Assembly (NCBI RefSeq): GCF_002367995.1 | Contig: NZ_AP018207.1 | Location: 1,302,001-1,366,000, forward strand | Length of the DNA stretch: 64,000 nucleotides | From: Calothrix brevissima NIES-22 | Lineage (GTDB): Bacteria > Cyanobacteriota > Cyanobacteriia > Cyanobacteriales > Nostocaceae | Reading direction: 5' to 3' | Shown here: positions 62,443-64,000 of the stretch, piece by piece | Numbering within the stretch: position 1 is the first letter of the stretch | Layout: each line of letters starts with the position of its first letter | Notes under the pieces: generated by a model | Seen by the model: only the letters and a program-made list of their open reading frames with translations | Told to the model about the DNA's origin: nothing | The model's database searches: none | Made by a program: the position numbers and the translations under genes

Positions 62443-64000
62443 ATGCGTAAGTCACCAACTAGAAATAGATTTAAAAATTTTCGCCATTCAGATTTTACAA
62501 AGCGGAGGCAGTTTTCTAAGCAGAGTTTACAAGAAAACTCGACGACTAATAATCAAGACAAGCTAGGCAATAGCAGAACTCGACTGTTTATCGCCTGGGG
62601 TGTACTAATTGCTGCGGGTTTTGGTTTAGCGATTAATTTATATCAATTACAAATCTTGCAGGGAGCAAAGCTAACGGAAAAGGCGAGAAACCAGCAAATG
62701 GTAAATCTCAGGCCTTTTATGCCCCGTCGTCCGGTAATCGATCGCAGTAATAATGTATTGGCAATTGACCGTCCTGTATATACTGTCTTTGCCCATCCCA
62801 AGCTATTTGATAAATCTAATGAAGAAATCGCTAAACTCATAGCTCCAGTAATTAATAAAGATGTTGATGAATTAGTTAAAATATTTGCCAGTAAAAAAAG
62901 TGGCATTACATTAGCCGCAGCATTGCCAGAAGAAATCGCCGATCGCTTTATCGCTTTAAGGCTAAACGGGTTTGAATTTACACAAAAATACTCGCGTTTT
63001 TATCCACAAGAAGACTTAGCGGCTGATGTGGTAGGTTACGTCAATCTTGACCGTCGGGGTCAGGCGGGGGTGGAATATAGTCAAGAGAAGTTATTAGAAC
63101 GTCAAGTACAAACGGTACGATTAAGTCGGGCGGGTAATGGCGCATTGATGCCCAATAATGCACCGGAAGGGTTTTTGCATTTTGATGACTTGCAATTACA
63201 ATTAACCATTGATAGTCGCCTGCAACGGGCTGCTCGTTCTGCACTCAAGCAACAGATGGAAAAGTTTGGTGCAAAACGAGGTGGAGTCATTGTTATGGAT
63301 GCAATGGATGGCTCAATACTTGCTTTAGTTTCCCAACCGACTTACGATCCGAATCAGTATTCTAAAGCGAAAATCGAACTGTTTAAAAATTGGACTGTAG
63401 CCGATCTTTACGAACCAGGCTCGACATTTAAACCGTTAAATGTGGCGATCGCTCTCGAAAATGGTGTAATTAGACCAGACGATGTATTTAACGATCCTGG
63501 TTCCATTGCAGTAGCCGATCGCATTATCAAAAATGCTCAGAATAAAAGTTACGGGCACATCAACATTGCCCAAATTCTCCAACATTCCAGCAATATTGGC
63601 ATGGTGCAAATCATCCAAAGATTGCAGCCCAATGTCTATTACAATTGGCTAGAACGTTTAGGGTTAGGACAAACCTCGGATACCGATTTACCTTTTGAAG
63701 TCGCCAGTCGCTTAAAAAGTCAAGAAGAATTCATTTCTTCACCCATTGAACCTGCGACTACCTCTTTTGGGCAAGGCTTTTCTTTAACACCTTTGCAATT
63801 AGTACAAATGCATGGAGCTTTAGCCAATGGCGGAAAATTAGTCACTCCCCATGTCATCCGTGGATTAGTTGACAGTAAAGGACAGATGCATTACGTACCG
63901 AATCGTCCGATGCCACGCCAAATTTTTTCACCAGCCACAACCCAACGAGTAGTAGAGATGATGGAAACTGTAGTTTCTGAGGGTACTGGTAAGGTAGCAC
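62443..64000 (+). CDS. ftsI: Peptidoglycan D,D-transpeptidase FtsI / PBP3 (3' end missing)
   Basis: Class B penicillin-binding protein for septal peptidoglycan cross-linking, 519 codons present before the window edge. A cytoplasmic head with Arg/Lys and Ser (1-45) is followed by a membrane helix (LFIAWGVLIAAGFGLAINLY, about 49-68), then the pedestal domain with RPFMPRRPVIDRSNNVLAIDRP and GQAGVEYSQEKLL. The transpeptidase SxxK motif is STFK with Ser327 in YEPGSTFKPLN, SxN is SSN at 382-384, and FGQGFSLTPLQL follows. The KTG motif is beyond the right edge. ATG at 62443 is the only reasonable start. Confidence 0.95.
   Translation, partial: MRKSPTRNRFKNFRHSDFTKRRQFSKQSLQENSTTNNQDKLGNSRTRLFIAWGVLIAAGFGLAINLYQLQILQGAKLTEKARNQQMVNLRPFMPRRPVIDRSNNVLAIDRPVYTVFAHPKLFDKSNEEIAKLIAPVINKDVDELVKIFASKKSGITLAAALPEEIADRFIALRLNGFEFTQKYSRFYPQEDLAADVVGYVNLDRRGQAGVEYSQEKLLERQVQTVRLSRAGNGALMPNNAPEGFLHFDDLQLQLTIDSRLQRAARSALKQQMEKFGAKRGGVIVMDAMDGSILALVSQPTYDPNQYSKAKIELFKNWTVADLYEPGSTFKPLNVAIALENGVIRPDDVFNDPGSIAVADRIIKNAQNKSYGHINIAQILQHSSNIGMVQIIQRLQPNVYYNWLERLGLGQTSDTDLPFEVASRLKSQEEFISSPIEPATTSFGQGFSLTPLQLVQMHGALANGGKLVTPHVIRGLVDSKGQMHYVPNRPMPRQIFSPATTQRVVEMMETVVSEGTGKVA

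Overview
The window is chromosomal DNA from a filamentous, probably heterocyst-forming (Nostoc/Calothrix-like) cyanobacterium. The evidence is psbA (photosystem II D1), a CyanoQ-type PsbQ lipoprotein, very many GCGATCGC (HIP1) palindromes, many 7-bp short tandem repeats (STRR) between genes, several Ser/Thr kinases, and pentapeptide-repeat and CHAT proteins. The assignment rests on gene content and repeats; no rRNA or tRNA gene was seen. No CRISPR array and no intact transposase gene was recognised.

Layout. 1-1624 is the 5' part of typA/bipA on the minus strand, cut by the window edge. 1.9-13 kb holds three Ser/Thr kinases with different C-terminal modules, a signal-peptidase-like membrane protein whose catalytic Ser is replaced by Ala, a Uma2-type nuclease, prs, bioD and an M20 amidohydrolase. 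13-21 kb holds a predicted serine beta-lactamase-fold protein, an HDAC-like deacetylase, an unannotated 45-residue membrane peptide followed by a TerB-like protein, a lipoprotein/DUF1517 pair and a pentapeptide-repeat protein. 21-25 kb has tyrA, psbA with promoter and terminator, a DUF1778-GNAT toxin-antitoxin pair and a DUF4278 membrane protein, followed by a 520-bp nest of small mobile elements.

26.1-34 kb is a two-partner secretion locus. A TpsB/FhaC-like outer-membrane translocator, whose N-terminal linker is encoded by 7-bp and 21-bp tandem repeats, is divergent from a 1884-residue protein. That protein joins a GT2 glycosyltransferase, a TPS/filamentous-haemagglutinin region, a Pro-Thr spacer and a CHAT protease domain with an intact His/Cys pair. 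This is the most unusual locus in the window. It is followed by a rhodanese, a large RapA/DpdE-like SNF2 ATPase and a DCC-family protein.

39.3-46.8 kb is a complete ebo set: eboD divergent from eboA-eboB-eboC-eboE-eboF. In cyanobacteria this cluster is linked to moving a scytonemin precursor to the periplasm, and it occurs more widely in bacteria. No scytonemin biosynthesis genes are in the window. Next come an HGSNAT-like membrane acetyltransferase and a polysaccharide deacetylase on the same strand. 50-64 kb holds psbQ, an FAD oxidoreductase, an alpha/beta-hydrolase-fold protein without a recognisable nucleophile, an amidohydrolase divergent from a cysteine hydrolase and cupin, glgB, small secreted proteins and a probable FtsL-like gene before ftsI, which runs off the right edge.

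Repeats are a second theme. A MITE (two copies, 13-bp terminal inverted repeats, perfect 8-bp target duplications) is inserted in one case exactly into another dispersed repeat. A second MITE-like element carries inverted AGGACTTACGC ends. Heptad arrays form the leader and start codon of eboC, lie upstream of ftsI and run through the coding sequence of the TpsB protein.
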